Assembly: GCA_030849965.1 (NCBI GenBank) | Contig: JAVDKL010000001.1 | Location: 1,594,554-1,658,553, forward strand | DNA length: 64,000 bases | Source of the DNA: Schauerella fraxinea | GTDB taxonomy: Bacteria > Pseudomonadota > Gammaproteobacteria > Burkholderiales > Burkholderiaceae_B | Direction of reading: 5' to 3' | Part shown: one piece after another, positions 1-8,724 of the stretch | Layout: every line of letters begins with the position of its first letter | Position numbering within the stretch: position 1 is the stretch's first letter | Notes under the pieces: model-generated | Told to the model about the DNA's origin: nothing | The model's database searches: none | What the model saw: only the letters and a program-made list of their open reading frames with translations | Position numbers and translations under genes: made by a program

Positions 1-313
1 TAACTTATCGAGAGTTACATCCATTTCATTTTGTGTAAGTGGTGTAATTCTTTGAAAGGTTAAATCGCTTTATTACGACTAGTCTCACTCATCCTCACAT
101 AAACGGAAATACTCAGAAACGAACCTTGCATGGCGGCCCCGCTAAGATCCGTCCGCTCGCTGCCCTGCACCATTTTTAGGGTATCGATATGTAAACCGTT
201 CCGAGCAATATGCTCCCCCAAATAACACGTTCGTATTGCAGATTTGCGTCGATCCGTGGGGTTTGGACACCGATTTCTAATGTGTTCGACACGTCGAAAA
301 CAATGAGGCTCTA
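1..313. other. Intergenic leader of the capsule operon, no gene seen
   Basis: This 313-base stretch before the first capsule gene is visibly richer in A and T than the coding DNA after it. I find no convincing open frame on either strand; the minus-strand frame inside it shows no recognisable protein. It presumably carries the promoter and control region of the capsule operon, but I could not pick a convincing -35/-10 pair. The tviB ribosome binding site (GAGG) lies at its end, about 305-308. Confidence 0.5.
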
Positions 314-1591
314 GTGGTAAAACGAATCGCAGTGTGTGGCCTTGGATATGTCGGCTTACCCGTAGCCGTCGCATTTGCAAGACGCTTTGATGTCATCGGT
401 TTTGACGTAGACAAACGGCGAATCGAACGATTGAAAGAAGGAGATGACTGGACCGGCGAAATCGAACGCGATGTCCTGCTCGCCTCCCCACTGACGTTCA
501 CAGACAGCGTACAGGCACTTGAAGGCTGCGACTTTTTCGTGGTCGCGGTCCCGACGCCTGTGGACGAGCGAAACAATCCGGACTTCTCCCTGCTGGTCCG
601 GGCCTGCCAGTCGATCGGTCCCGTGATGCGCGCGGGCTGCATCGTCGTCTTCGAATCCACGGTCCACCCGGGCGCCACCGAAGAGATCTGCGGGCCGGAG
701 CTTGAGAAAGTGTCCGGCTTGCGTTGCGGTATCGACTTCAAGCTCGGCTACAGTCCCGAACGCATCAATCCGGGCGATCGCGAGCACCCGCTCGAGAAGA
801 TCGTCAAGATCGTTTCCGGCCAGGATGAAGAATCGCTGGAAATCATCGCCGGCGTCTACGAAAAAATCATCGATGCCGGCGTGCACCGCGCCTCCTCCAT
901 CAAGGTGGCCGAAGCGGCGAAAGTGCTTGAGAACACACAGCGCGACATCAATATCGCGCTGATGAACGAGATGTCGAAGATCTGCGATCTGGTCGGCATC
1001 CGCACCTCAGAGGTTCTGACCGCCGCTGGAACCAAATGGAACTTTCTCAAGTTCACCCCCGGTCTCGTGGGGGGCCACTGCATCGGGGTCGATCCGTATT
1101 ACCTGACGTCCAAAGCGCAGGAACTCGGCTATCACCCTGAGGTCATCCTGTCGGGTCGCCGCATCAACGACGGCATGGCCAATCACGTTGCCTCGCGCGT
1201 GGTGCAAACCCTGGCGCGCAACGGTGGCCTCAATGCGTCGACCCGCGTCGGCATCCTGGGCATGACGTTCAAGGAGAACGTGCCCGACATCCGCAATTCG
1301 AAAGTGGTCGATCTCTACAAGGCCCTCGGCAGCTACGGCATCACCCCGGTGGCCTGCGACCCAATGGTCGATTCGGATCAGATGGAACACGAATACGGCA
1401 TCAAGCTCGTCGAGCGTGACGGCTTTCGCGATCTGGACGTCTTGATTCTGGCCGTTCCGCACCGCGAAACCATGGACACCATCTGGGAGGACATCCCCCA
1501 TCTGGTCAAGCGTGGCGGCATGGTGTGCGACTTGAAATCGGTGCTCGACAGCAAGCGGCTTCAGTCCGACCTCGTGTACTGGACGCTCTAA
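314..1591 (+). CDS. tviB: TviB-like UDP-N-acetylhexosamine 6-dehydrogenase
   Basis: 425 aa, the same length as Salmonella TviB. It should oxidise UDP-GlcNAc (or UDP-GalNAc) at C6 to the uronic acid with two NAD+, giving the precursor of poly-GalNAcA in the cytoplasm. The N-terminal Rossmann motif GLGYVGLPVA is at residues 9-18. The catalytic cysteine sits in GGHCIGVDPYYL (Cys256), and the C-terminal UDP-binding domain has the usual GMTFKENVPDIRNSK. The start is GTG with GAGG about 5 bases upstream; an ATG at 303 is out of frame. It is the first gene of the operon and lies 38 bases before tviD. In Salmonella the epimerase gene tviC lies between these two genes, but here it is absent. WbpO is the other common name for this family. 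Confidence 0.93.
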   Translation: MVKRIAVCGLGYVGLPVAVAFARRFDVIGFDVDKRRIERLKEGDDWTGEIERDVLLASPLTFTDSVQALEGCDFFVVAVPTPVDERNNPDFSLLVRACQSIGPVMRAGCIVVFESTVHPGATEEICGPELEKVSGLRCGIDFKLGYSPERINPGDREHPLEKIVKIVSGQDEESLEIIAGVYEKIIDAGVHRASSIKVAEAAKVLENTQRDINIALMNEMSKICDLVGIRTSEVLTAAGTKWNFLKFTPGLVGGHCIGVDPYYLTSKAQELGYHPEVILSGRRINDGMANHVASRVVQTLARNGGLNASTRVGILGMTFKENVPDIRNSKVVDLYKALGSYGITPVACDPMVDSDQMEHEYGIKLVERDGFRDLDVLILAVPHRETMDTIWEDIPHLVKRGGMVCDLKSVLDSKRLQSDLVYWTL

Positions 1592-1629
1592 GTCAATCTC
1601 GTCATCCATTACTACCAAAGAGGCCCTGA

Positions 1630-4110
1630 ATGGCTGCTTTTACCATCGCTCCGATTGGAACCTGCCGCATCCACACGCCACTGCGTGATGCCGTAGGCCG
1701 CTACCCGATCAAGCTGCAACTCGGGCGCAATTACGGGTTCGTGCACACCAGTGGAGAGGCGCTTCAGCAGGCGCGATTCATGTTCGGCCAAGGCGACATT
1801 CCCGCCGATGTTCAACGCCTGATCTTCCGGCCGTCGAATGGCGAACAGGCGCGCGGCGGGACGCACAAGCCGGCCGACTTGTACATGGTCGAACTGTCGT
1901 CGCGCAAGCTGTTGACCATCGATGGATATCCCATTCAGTCCAACTATCTGGTGCGCTATTTCAGCGAATTTTTCGCCGACCGTGCGCGCACCCGGATGTT
2001 CTGGTCGCTGGCTAGCGCCGACCGGCTTGCCGAACGGCGCGCACTGCTCGATCAGGACCCCGTGTTCAAAACCCTCGACGCGGACGATCAAGCGCTGCTC
2101 TCCCGCATCTTGAAACGCGATCCTGCGGATGACGAGATCGAGCAGGACATGCGTCAGCTCGTCGAATTGCTCGGCCGGGACAAGGTGGTGTTCGTCACCC
2201 ATGTCAACGCCCTGACGCCGGACAACGCGCCGATCGAACAGCGCGAGCAACTGATTGCCGCAGTGATGGCCAGCGCGCAGCGCATCGGCGTGCCTTGCTA
2301 CGATCCCACGCCGCTGATGAACAAGATCGGGCAAGCCGACGCGATGGAAGACGGTGGGTTCGATCTGACGCACTACACGCAAACCTTTGCAGAGCGCCTC
2401 TACAGCGACTGGTTCAAGAACTTCATGCGTCCGAGGATGGGTGCGTCCACGCTGCAGCCTGCCGTACCCAAGCTTGGCGCTGAAGAAAGCGCGGAGCATC
2501 TCGAAAAAGTTTGGGAATCGGGTGATCTGCGCCGCGCATCCGAAGGCGTGCGCGACGTATTGCGCCGCCACCCCGGGCTGCTTGACCACGTGCTCCTGTT
2601 TGCGAAGATGCAGGAAGAGCTGGGCGATTATGAAGGGTCGCTTGCGCTGTTGGGCAGCGCCGATGGCGCACTCGCATCGGGCAGTAAGGCCGAGCAGATA
2701 TTGATGCGCAATCAATTCAAGCTTGGGCGCCATGATGTGGCGTACTCGCTCGCGGTCGGTCTGCTGGGCGATGAGATCGAAACGCCGGAAATCGTTCGGA
2801 TCGCGGCGGTTTCCGCAGGGCAGTTGGGGTACATGGACGAGGCCCTGGGCAACTGGAAGCAACTGTTCCGTATCACGGCCTCGGAAGAAGCGGACGCGGT
2901 TGAAGCCGCCGACAAGGTGCTCTCGCTGCTGCAGGCAAGCGGCGACATGGAAGCTGTACTACGTTGGGTCAACGAAGTTCGTGCGGCCATACCCTCATAT
3001 GGCCGCGGCTTCGCAGTACTGTGGCGTGACCGGCTGCTCGCCGGGGATCGCGTGGGATTGCGTGCCCTGGCGTCCGAGTCTCCCGCGATCGATGATGTCG
3101 ACGCCCTGGAACTCGTCAAGGAAGCCTCGTGGCGCGGCTTCATCATGGCCGCGGCTGCGTTGGCGGTGTCTTGCGGCTTGGCCAACAGCGCGCGCGAAGA
3201 GGTGGGCGCCTGGCTGCTTGCGCAATCGTCGACGTGGGCTGAAGAAGGCACGCGCGCACTGGACGAGGGGCGTCTGCGCGACGCCGCCGACCGAATCTGC
3301 GCGCATCGTCTGCTCAATCCTGACGCCTTGACCGGGCTGCGCGCACAGCGCGCCTTCGAGCGTGCCATGCGCCTGGGTGTGCGGGCCGCCCTCCTGGCCG
3401 GCAACCACAAGGAAGTGATCGACCTCACCGATATCGCACTCGATACCAACGTGCAATTTCCCGAGCTCGACGCCATGCGCGGCCGTGCAGCCGACGCACT
3501 CGGGGACAAACAGACGGCCATGCGGCACCTCGGACAGGCTGCGGCCGACGAATCTGCGCCGCTGAGCACGCAGTTGTATTTTGCGCGGGTGGCCTTTCAC
3601 GGTGGATGGTTCGGCCAAGCCATCGACGCCTACACGTGGGTGCTCGCCCATGCCTCGGCCGACCAGAGCGCAAAAGACGAAGCGCAGCGTCAGCTCGACA
3701 GACTCGGACCTCGCGCCATCCGCAGCGCTCGGGAAATGGTGTCTGCCGGCGATCATCGCGGGGCCTGGAATCTGCTGGAGCGCGTTGCCCAGTCGTGGCC
3801 ACAGATGACTGAAGTCGACCACGAGAAACGGCGCATCCTCGCCGTCCTGTATGCCGAAGTGCGTGCGCTGGATCCGTCGAGCACCACCGAACGTCTCGCG
3901 CTCGGCGAGCGGATCCTGCAGCTCGTTCCCAACGATCTCATCGGCTTGCGCCTGGCTGCCGTTGGCGCTATGCGTCTGCATCGATTCGAGCACGCCTTGC
4001 CTTACTGGCGATCGCTCAAGGAACATGCCGAGAATCCTGCACAGTTCGACCACTATATCCAGCGCTGCCTGGTGTGGATCGAGAAGGCCAATCGCAGGAA
4101 GGCAGCATGA
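1630..4110 (+). CDS. tviD: TviD-like Vi polysaccharide O-acetyltransferase (SGNH + TPR)
   Basis: 826 aa, against about 831 aa for Salmonella TviD, which has been shown to O-acetylate the Vi polymer and to interact with the polymerase TviE. Residues 1 to about 265 look like an SGNH-hydrolase-type domain. A block I-like GTC is at residues 10-12, with Cys12 where a GDS serine would be expected, and a C-terminal DLTH (Asp245, His248) fits the block V DxxH. The rest, about 275-826, is a long helical TPR-type array. Its stop overlaps the tviE start (ATGA), so the two are translationally coupled. Assignment rests on gene order, length and architecture; TviD has few homologues outside Vi systems. Cytoplasmic. 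Confidence 0.85.
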   Translation: MAAFTIAPIGTCRIHTPLRDAVGRYPIKLQLGRNYGFVHTSGEALQQARFMFGQGDIPADVQRLIFRPSNGEQARGGTHKPADLYMVELSSRKLLTIDGYPIQSNYLVRYFSEFFADRARTRMFWSLASADRLAERRALLDQDPVFKTLDADDQALLSRILKRDPADDEIEQDMRQLVELLGRDKVVFVTHVNALTPDNAPIEQREQLIAAVMASAQRIGVPCYDPTPLMNKIGQADAMEDGGFDLTHYTQTFAERLYSDWFKNFMRPRMGASTLQPAVPKLGAEESAEHLEKVWESGDLRRASEGVRDVLRRHPGLLDHVLLFAKMQEELGDYEGSLALLGSADGALASGSKAEQILMRNQFKLGRHDVAYSLAVGLLGDEIETPEIVRIAAVSAGQLGYMDEALGNWKQLFRITASEEADAVEAADKVLSLLQASGDMEAVLRWVNEVRAAIPSYGRGFAVLWRDRLLAGDRVGLRALASESPAIDDVDALELVKEASWRGFIMAAAALAVSCGLANSAREEVGAWLLAQSSTWAEEGTRALDEGRLRDAADRICAHRLLNPDALTGLRAQRAFERAMRLGVRAALLAGNHKEVIDLTDIALDTNVQFPELDAMRGRAADALGDKQTAMRHLGQAAADESAPLSTQLYFARVAFHGGWFGQAIDAYTWVLAHASADQSAKDEAQRQLDRLGPRAIRSAREMVSAGDHRGAWNLLERVAQSWPQMTEVDHEKRRILAVLYAEVRALDPSSTTERLALGERILQLVPNDLIGLRLAAVGAMRLHRFEHALPYWRSLKEHAENPAQFDHYIQRCLVWIEKANRRKAA

Positions 4111-6167
4111 CGCCCCCCGTGATCTCCGAGCAGGCAGACGTCAAGTGCGATCTCCAGGAGGTTCACGCCCAGCTGGAAGAGATCGTCACGGCGTCGGGAC
4201 GCGTGCAGGTCGCACAGGAAAACCTGGCCCGCGCGGAAGCGCTGGCGGGCGCTCACATGTCCGACGCCAAGGTCCGTTTCCTTCTCCTTCGGCTGAAGGA
4301 GGCGGCAGGCTTGAACGAGGGCATGTCCGAGCAGTGGTCCGCGTTGTTGGAAGCGTGCCCGGATGACCTGCAGATCGTGCGCTATCGCGCGACCCGTCTT
4401 GTAAAAGAACGGCATCTCGATGCGGCCTTAGCCTTGGTCGACCGCCATCTACCCGAGTCGACGGACATCCCCACCCAACTTTTCGCACGGGCCAAACTGC
4501 TCAGCGACATCCGGGCGCACGGGCAGTCGGATACGCTGTTTCGCCGACTGATCTCGCAGCATGTCGATCGCAACATACGGGTCGAATTCGCCAAGCGCCT
4601 GCGTAAACGCGGTTTGCTCGCGGATGCATTCGCCGTCATCGCCCCCGTTGCAGGACAACTTGCGCCGGGCAGCAAGGCGGCCGAACTTGCCACTGCGCTG
4701 GCAAGTGACTACGTGTTCTATCAAGGCTTCGAACCCGAAGGCGCGCTGGCGGGTAAAGACATCAAGATCGTGTCGATGAAACATGCGATCCTGCATTTTC
4801 GCGATCGGCAAATCGCTGAGCACTCGCCGGACAAACCTGTCTCCGTCGCACTCGTGACCGGCAGCCTCGGACCCGGTGGCGCCGAGCGACAGCTCACCCG
4901 GCTCGCCGGTGAATTGAGCCGGATGGCCGAATTTCCGGCGGGTCAGCCCGCCGCGCTGCTCATGCGCCCGGAAAAAGTGGAAGTACTGGTGAAGCAGCAT
5001 ACCGAGCCCACCGGCTCCGGCAAAAAGCAGGGACTGGATTTCTTCTTGCCGATTCTGGTCAATGCGCAGATTCCGGTCACTGAAATCAACCGATTGCCTG
5101 CGATCTCCGCGTCTCATCAAACTGTGCCCGAGGGTAGCCTGGGCCGCCTGCTGGAGCAGTTGCCGCCCCCCGTTCACTACGGCGTGACGCGGCTTGCGCC
5201 ACTCTTGCGGGCAAATCCCTTCGACGTGGTGAGCTTGTGGCAGGACGGCACGTGCCTGTTTGGCGCATTGGCCGCTCTGCTCGTCGGCGTGCCGACGATC
5301 CACCTCGTGTTTCGCGGGTTGCCGCCGAATATCCGCAAGGACCGCTTCCGAGAAGAATATCCGGAGCTGTATCAGGCTTTGGCGCAAGTGCCCGGGGTGT
5401 ATTTCGTCAGCAACAGCCGCACGGCGGCCGAGGCTTACGCAAAATGGCTCGACATCCCGATCGTGCGCTTTCACGTCCTGTACAACGGCGTGCCGGATCT
5501 GACGACCGACGCTTCGGTGGCAGACGAGAATAAGTGGCAGGCCTTTCAGGAGAACACCACCGAGGCCACGGAGACGATCGGTGGCGTATTTCGCCTGGAG
5601 CCGGACAAGCGGCCACAACTCTGGATCAAGCTGGCGGCGCTCTATCTGAAGCGGCGTCCGCAAGCGCGCTTTGTCATCGTGGGCGACGGGCGTCTGCACG
5701 AGATCATCGTGGCGCTGGCCTCGGAGCTGCACGTGACCGACAGGTTGCTGCTCGTCGGGTTGTCGAACCACGTGGGTTACTGGTATTCGAAAATGGACAC
5801 CAGCGTTTTGCTTTCCCGCTATGAGGGCTTGCCCAATGTGCTGATCGAAGCGCAGCTTCTGGGTGTTCCGGTGGTCTCCACGCCTGCCGGCGGTGCCGGT
5901 GAGTGCTTTGTGGAAAATGAAACGGGCCACCTGCTGGGCGATGTCGAGCACCCGGACCTGAACGAGGCCTGCGACAAAATCGAATCGATGGTCGATCTCG
6001 CGCGCAGTAATGAAGCCCTGAAAACGCAAAGCCGCTATCGGGCGCAAACGTTGTTTTCGCTCGAGTCGATGCTCTCCAAGTTCCTATCGCTGTGCGTGCC
6101 CGTCATGCACATGTCGGATAACGATGAATGCATCGATTTCCAGCCCATGCGCCGGATGACAGCCTGA
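4107..6167 (+). CDS. tviE: TviE-like Vi polymerase, GT4 glycosyltransferase with TPR N-terminus
   Basis: 686 aa from the ATG that overlaps the tviD stop; a GGAAGG sits just upstream. TviE is the GT4-family polymerase that builds the alpha-1,4-linked GalNAcA chain of Vi antigen. Residues 1 to about 240 are helical and TPR-like. The GT-B fold begins near residue 245 with SLGPGGAERQLTRLAGEL. The EX7E motif of GT4 enzymes is clear in EGLPNVLIE (Glu573 and Glu581), followed by VPVVSTPAGGAGE. It is longer than Salmonella TviE (about 578 aa) because of the N-terminal part. It should act at the inner face of the inner membrane together with TviD. Confidence 0.88.
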   Translation: MTPPVISEQADVKCDLQEVHAQLEEIVTASGRVQVAQENLARAEALAGAHMSDAKVRFLLLRLKEAAGLNEGMSEQWSALLEACPDDLQIVRYRATRLVKERHLDAALALVDRHLPESTDIPTQLFARAKLLSDIRAHGQSDTLFRRLISQHVDRNIRVEFAKRLRKRGLLADAFAVIAPVAGQLAPGSKAAELATALASDYVFYQGFEPEGALAGKDIKIVSMKHAILHFRDRQIAEHSPDKPVSVALVTGSLGPGGAERQLTRLAGELSRMAEFPAGQPAALLMRPEKVEVLVKQHTEPTGSGKKQGLDFFLPILVNAQIPVTEINRLPAISASHQTVPEGSLGRLLEQLPPPVHYGVTRLAPLLRANPFDVVSLWQDGTCLFGALAALLVGVPTIHLVFRGLPPNIRKDRFREEYPELYQALAQVPGVYFVSNSRTAAEAYAKWLDIPIVRFHVLYNGVPDLTTDASVADENKWQAFQENTTEATETIGGVFRLEPDKRPQLWIKLAALYLKRRPQARFVIVGDGRLHEIIVALASELHVTDRLLLVGLSNHVGYWYSKMDTSVLLSRYEGLPNVLIEAQLLGVPVVSTPAGGAGECFVENETGHLLGDVEHPDLNEACDKIESMVDLARSNEALKTQSRYRAQTLFSLESMLSKFLSLCVPVMHMSDNDECIDFQPMRRMTA

Positions 6168-6209
6168 CTGCCGCTTGGTCGTCCTCAAGCCCCAAAGGTA
6201 TACGATTTT

Positions 6210-7364
6210 ATGCAAAAGAACGTTCCGGCTCCCGGCCGGCGACGCGCCGCCGCGCCCGTCATCGTGCTGCTTGCCGCACTTGCCCTCACGGGCTGCCAAC
6301 TTCCACGGTCCGGCCCGATGTTGAGCGAGATGACCGGCGCGCACGATGACAAGGATGTGGTGGTGATGCCCGTCTCGCGCGAACTCGTGCGGGCGAGTCA
6401 GGTGCCTGCCGTCGCTGATTTTCCCGTGCGCTATCGTGACCTCACCCAGGCTGGATTCGATCGCCTGGTGTCAGGCGACGGCATCAACGTCAAAGTCTGG
6501 GAGCGAGGTGGGCTCGGCGTTTTCGCGGCAGATCCCTCCGGCGTCAGTGACCTTGGCAACCAGGAAATCGATCGGGCGGGAAACATCTATTTCCCTATCC
6601 TCGGAAAATTTCGCGCGGCAGACTTGACGCTGGGGCAACTGCACGACGCCATCATTGCGCGCCTGGCCCGGCTCGTGGTGGGTGCGGACATCAGCGTGAC
6701 ACGCGCGGCCGATGCGCGCGGGCAGATGGTGACTGTGCAGGGCAATCTGACCAAGCCCGGCATGTATCCCATCACCCAGACGGCCCAACGCCTGAGCAGC
6801 GCGCTGGCGCTGGCGGCACCGGTGCAGACGAATCCGGAACAACTCGTCATCAGCCTGCGCCGCGATAACCAGGTGGCCTCGGTCCGGCTGTCGGATCTCT
6901 ATCGCAACCAGAACAATGACATCCTGCTGCGGCCGGGCGATGTCATTACCGCTTATGACTCGCGGGAATATCTGACCGTACTGGGTGCGGCCGGGAATCA
7001 AGGGCGCGTTGCGATCAGCAAGCGCAACTACACCGTCCTGGACGCCTTGGCCGACGCCAAAGGCCTCGATGACGCGACGGCCGACCCGCGATCGGTGTTT
7101 CTGTTCACACCGGCAACTGCCGGGGCCGCCGGCAAGCCCGACATGCTGCCGGTGGTCTATCAGTTCGACCTCACCCGCCCGGAGCAGATTGCGCTGGCCC
7201 GCGAATTCGCGGTGCATGAAGGCCAGGCCCTCTACATCTCGGATGCGCCGTTCACGCAAGTGCAAAAGGTGCTGTCGGCATTCCGCGTCACCATGAGCGC
7301 CGGCTTCAGCGCCACCCGCACGATCGACGGCGACTCCGGCTCGACGACTACCGGCATACCTTGA
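6210..7364 (+). CDS. vexA: VexA-like outer-membrane polysaccharide export lipoprotein (OPX)
   Basis: 384 aa, of the Wza/KpsD-type OPX family that forms the outer-membrane exit for capsule. A lipoprotein signal ends in the lipobox LALTGC with Cys29 as the acylation site. The Poly_export domain follows, with GDGINVKVWERGGLGVF near residues 90-105 and the DRAGNIYFPILGKF motif. Two SLBB-like regions come after it (VQGNLTKPGMYPI and TVLGAAGNQGRV). It starts 42 bases after tviE with AAAGG about 12 bases upstream, and ends 4 bases before vexB. It should partner with the VexD adaptor. Confidence 0.9.
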   Translation: MQKNVPAPGRRRAAAPVIVLLAALALTGCQLPRSGPMLSEMTGAHDDKDVVVMPVSRELVRASQVPAVADFPVRYRDLTQAGFDRLVSGDGINVKVWERGGLGVFAADPSGVSDLGNQEIDRAGNIYFPILGKFRAADLTLGQLHDAIIARLARLVVGADISVTRAADARGQMVTVQGNLTKPGMYPITQTAQRLSSALALAAPVQTNPEQLVISLRRDNQVASVRLSDLYRNQNNDILLRPGDVITAYDSREYLTVLGAAGNQGRVAISKRNYTVLDALADAKGLDDATADPRSVFLFTPATAGAAGKPDMLPVVYQFDLTRPEQIALAREFAVHEGQALYISDAPFTQVQKVLSAFRVTMSAGFSATRTIDGDSGSTTTGIP

Positions 7365-7368
7365 TAGC

Positions 7369-8715
7369 GTGTCGATAAGCAACGAAGACCGAATCAAGGG
7401 CTGGCGTACGCGCCGAAAGGACAGCAGTTATGCCGTCGGCTCCGGCGTCAGGGATTGGCGTCTGGATCCGGCCGTGCTGTTTCAAGCCACGGCATCGCCG
7501 ACCGTCCTGCTCAAGCCGCTCCTGGCGCGCCTGCAGGGTGAACCGCACGATTCCGTGGCGGCCCGCCGCGCGGTTTACGAGGCCGTGCAGACGGAGTTGA
7601 ACGCGGAGATTGCGCGCAGCGCGGTCGATGAAACGCTGGCCGACTTTTCCCGCCGGCGCCTGCGGATCATCGTGCGCCTGCTCGAGCAGGATATCCGCGC
7701 CGGCGTGGAGGTGTTCGCCCCGGAATACATGCCCGCCAGACTGCTGGCGGAAGACGAGCGCCTGGCCATGGCCCACGCGCGGCGCGTGGAGCGGGGTAAG
7801 CAGGACGAAGCGCGCAACGCGCGCCGGCAAGCCTCCCGCAACGACGTCCCGCTGGAGATCGAGCTGTCGCCGGACGAAGCCGGCGATCTCGCGATCTTGC
7901 GCCGACGCGTGCGTGGCTTGCACGAAGCGGATCAACCGCGCAACGACTTCCGCGGCCCGCCCACCGGGCGCACGCTGTTGGCGTTGTTCGTCTATCAGTT
8001 GCGCGTGATACACGGCGAAAGCCGAATTGCGTTGGTGTGGGCGCTGGTGGGTCCCGTGGTGTTGCTCACGCTGATTTCATCGCTGTACATCCTGCTGGGC
8101 ACGCATTACATCCTCGGCATGGACGTGCAGACGTTTTCGCTGCTGGGGGCAACGACCTGGATCATGTTCCGCCAGATCATCTTCCGAAGCAGCACGGCCT
8201 ATATGTCGGCCCGTGGCATGCTGAACTTTCAGGGCGTGACACCCCTGATGTGTGCGCTGGTGCAGGCGCTGATCTACGTTTCGGTTTATCTCGTCGTGTT
8301 CGCCGTGTTGATCAGCGCGGGCCACGCGCTGGGATACATCACCTTGGCGCACAGCTGGACCGGGTTCATTCTTTACGTCGTGCTGATGGGGTTCGGTGGC
8401 GCGGCCATGGGCGTGCTGTTCGGATCGATTGCGACCTTCTGGCATTTCTTCCTGCGGCTCGCACCGATCATCGAGCGGTTCCTGCAGATCTTCTCCAGCG
8501 TGTTCTTCGTCTCCGAACAGTTACCCGAACAATTGCGCCCATGGATACTGTGGTCGCCCTTCGCGCACGGCATGCAACTTTTGCGCTCGGCCTACTTCGA
8601 TGCCTACGCGTCGCAGGATGCGAGCGTGGGGTATTTCCTGACGACCTTGGTATTTCTGATGGTGGTCGCCCTGGCGGCCGAGCGTCTTGCCCGTCCCAAT
8701 GTCCAACCGATGTGA
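7369..8715 (+). CDS. vexB: VexB-like capsule ABC transporter permease with N-terminal extension
   Basis: 448 aa, far longer than the usual 260-270 aa ABC-2 permease of capsule exporters (KpsM, VexB). The permease core starts near residue 205 (LFVYQLRVIHGESR) and has about six membrane helices, ending near residue 445. Residues 1 to about 204 are charged and soluble, with no membrane segment. They include a helical stretch (about 60-105) rich in Arg, Glu and Ala that vaguely recalls short N-terminal modules of some rhizobial envelope proteins. The start is GTG 4 bases after the vexA stop. A shorter start giving only the permease is not obvious. It should form the membrane channel with VexC. 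Confidence 0.87.
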   Translation: MSISNEDRIKGWRTRRKDSSYAVGSGVRDWRLDPAVLFQATASPTVLLKPLLARLQGEPHDSVAARRAVYEAVQTELNAEIARSAVDETLADFSRRRLRIIVRLLEQDIRAGVEVFAPEYMPARLLAEDERLAMAHARRVERGKQDEARNARRQASRNDVPLEIELSPDEAGDLAILRRRVRGLHEADQPRNDFRGPPTGRTLLALFVYQLRVIHGESRIALVWALVGPVVLLTLISSLYILLGTHYILGMDVQTFSLLGATTWIMFRQIIFRSSTAYMSARGMLNFQGVTPLMCALVQALIYVSVYLVVFAVLISAGHALGYITLAHSWTGFILYVVLMGFGGAAMGVLFGSIATFWHFFLRLAPIIERFLQIFSSVFFVSEQLPEQLRPWILWSPFAHGMQLLRSAYFDAYASQDASVGYFLTTLVFLMVVALAAERLARPNVQPM

Positions 8716-8724
8716 GGCAGGCAG

